A stretch of 6,183 nt of DNA from an uncultured Clostridia bacterium. Its GTDB lineage: Bacteria; Bacillota; Clostridia; Oscillospirales; Acutalibacteraceae. Below the pieces are notes generated by a model. It did no database searches. It worked only from the letters and a program-made list of their open reading frames with translations, and had not been told where the DNA came from. Below, piece by piece: positions 6,047 through 6,183 of the stretch; positions within the stretch are counted from its first letter, which is position 1; every line of letters starts with the position of its first letter. The translations under genes and the position numbers were made by a program. The DNA lies in assembly GCA_947629295.1 (NCBI GenBank), contig CANRDH010000099.1:1-6183 (forward strand), in the 5' to 3' direction.

Positions 6047-6183
6047 ATGGATACAGAAGATAAGCTGTCGGGTGACGTTTTCGGAGAGAAAAACGGCGTC
6101 AGACCAAAGGCTGAATACGGAGACGGGATATATTACTATGACCTTACCCCCGCACAAAGAAATATTGATGATTTACAACGATT
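6047..6183 (+). CDS. Unrecognised protein, N-terminal or internal fragment (runs off window)
   Basis: An open frame starts at ATG 6047 and is still open at the right edge, 45 full codons. It begins MDTEDKLSGDVFGEK and later contains GDGIYYYDLTPAQRNIDDLQ. AGGTGA at 6037-6042, with seven bases between AGG and ATG, is an acceptable ribosome binding site, so this could be a real start. The frame also continues upstream without a stop to 5969 and reads like protein there, so the fragment may instead be the internal part of the frameshifted gene described at 5868-6046. The residues are soluble and acidic, with no signal peptide or membrane segment. Codon use resembles fbp and fru. I do not recognise the family and assign no function. 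Confidence 0.45.
   Translation, partial: MDTEDKLSGDVFGEKNGVRPKAEYGDGIYYYDLTPAQRNIDDLQR

Overview
The window looks like a chromosomal segment of a low-to-moderate GC Firmicute, most likely a gut or rumen Clostridia member (Oscillospiraceae/Ruminococcus-like). This is inferred from strong AGGAGG/GGAGGTGA ribosome binding sites, frequent ATA, GGA, AGA and CTT codons, the Bacillus-type fruR-fruK-fruA order, and a class III fructose-1,6-bisphosphatase, a family typical of Firmicutes. The species cannot be fixed from the sequence alone.

Layout: positions 1-3667 (minus strand) hold a fructose-uptake operon read right to left. fruR is a DeoR-family regulator, fruK a 1-phosphofructokinase, and fruA a fructose PTS permease of IIA-IIB-IIC type that is cut by the left window edge just short of its C terminus. 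fruR and fruK overlap by 4 bases and fruK and fruA are 18 bases apart, so they are almost certainly one transcript. Positions 3668-3848 are an AT-rich divergent regulatory region. Positions 3849-5726 (plus strand) hold fbp, a complete class III FBPase. Positions 5727-6183 hold no intact gene. They contain an AT-rich spacer with an extended -10 promoter, short repeats, and what looks like the 5' part of an unrecognised gene broken by a one-base frameshift and running off the right edge.

How the genes fit: FruA imports fructose as fructose-1-phosphate, and FruK converts this to fructose-1,6-bisphosphate, entering glycolysis below fructose-6-phosphate. Growth on fructose therefore needs FBPase to make fructose-6-phosphate for cell-wall sugars and pentose phosphates, so a divergent fbp makes metabolic sense. 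The shared intergenic region carries two pairs of AGCAAA-type hexamers spaced exactly 10 bp. One pair overlaps the fruR promoter and one lies just downstream of the predicted fbp promoter, so FruR could control both directions. That control is an inference.

I see no CRISPR array, IS element, tRNA/rRNA gene, defence system or clearly novel system. The most open parts are the paired operator-like repeats and the frameshifted gene at the right end.
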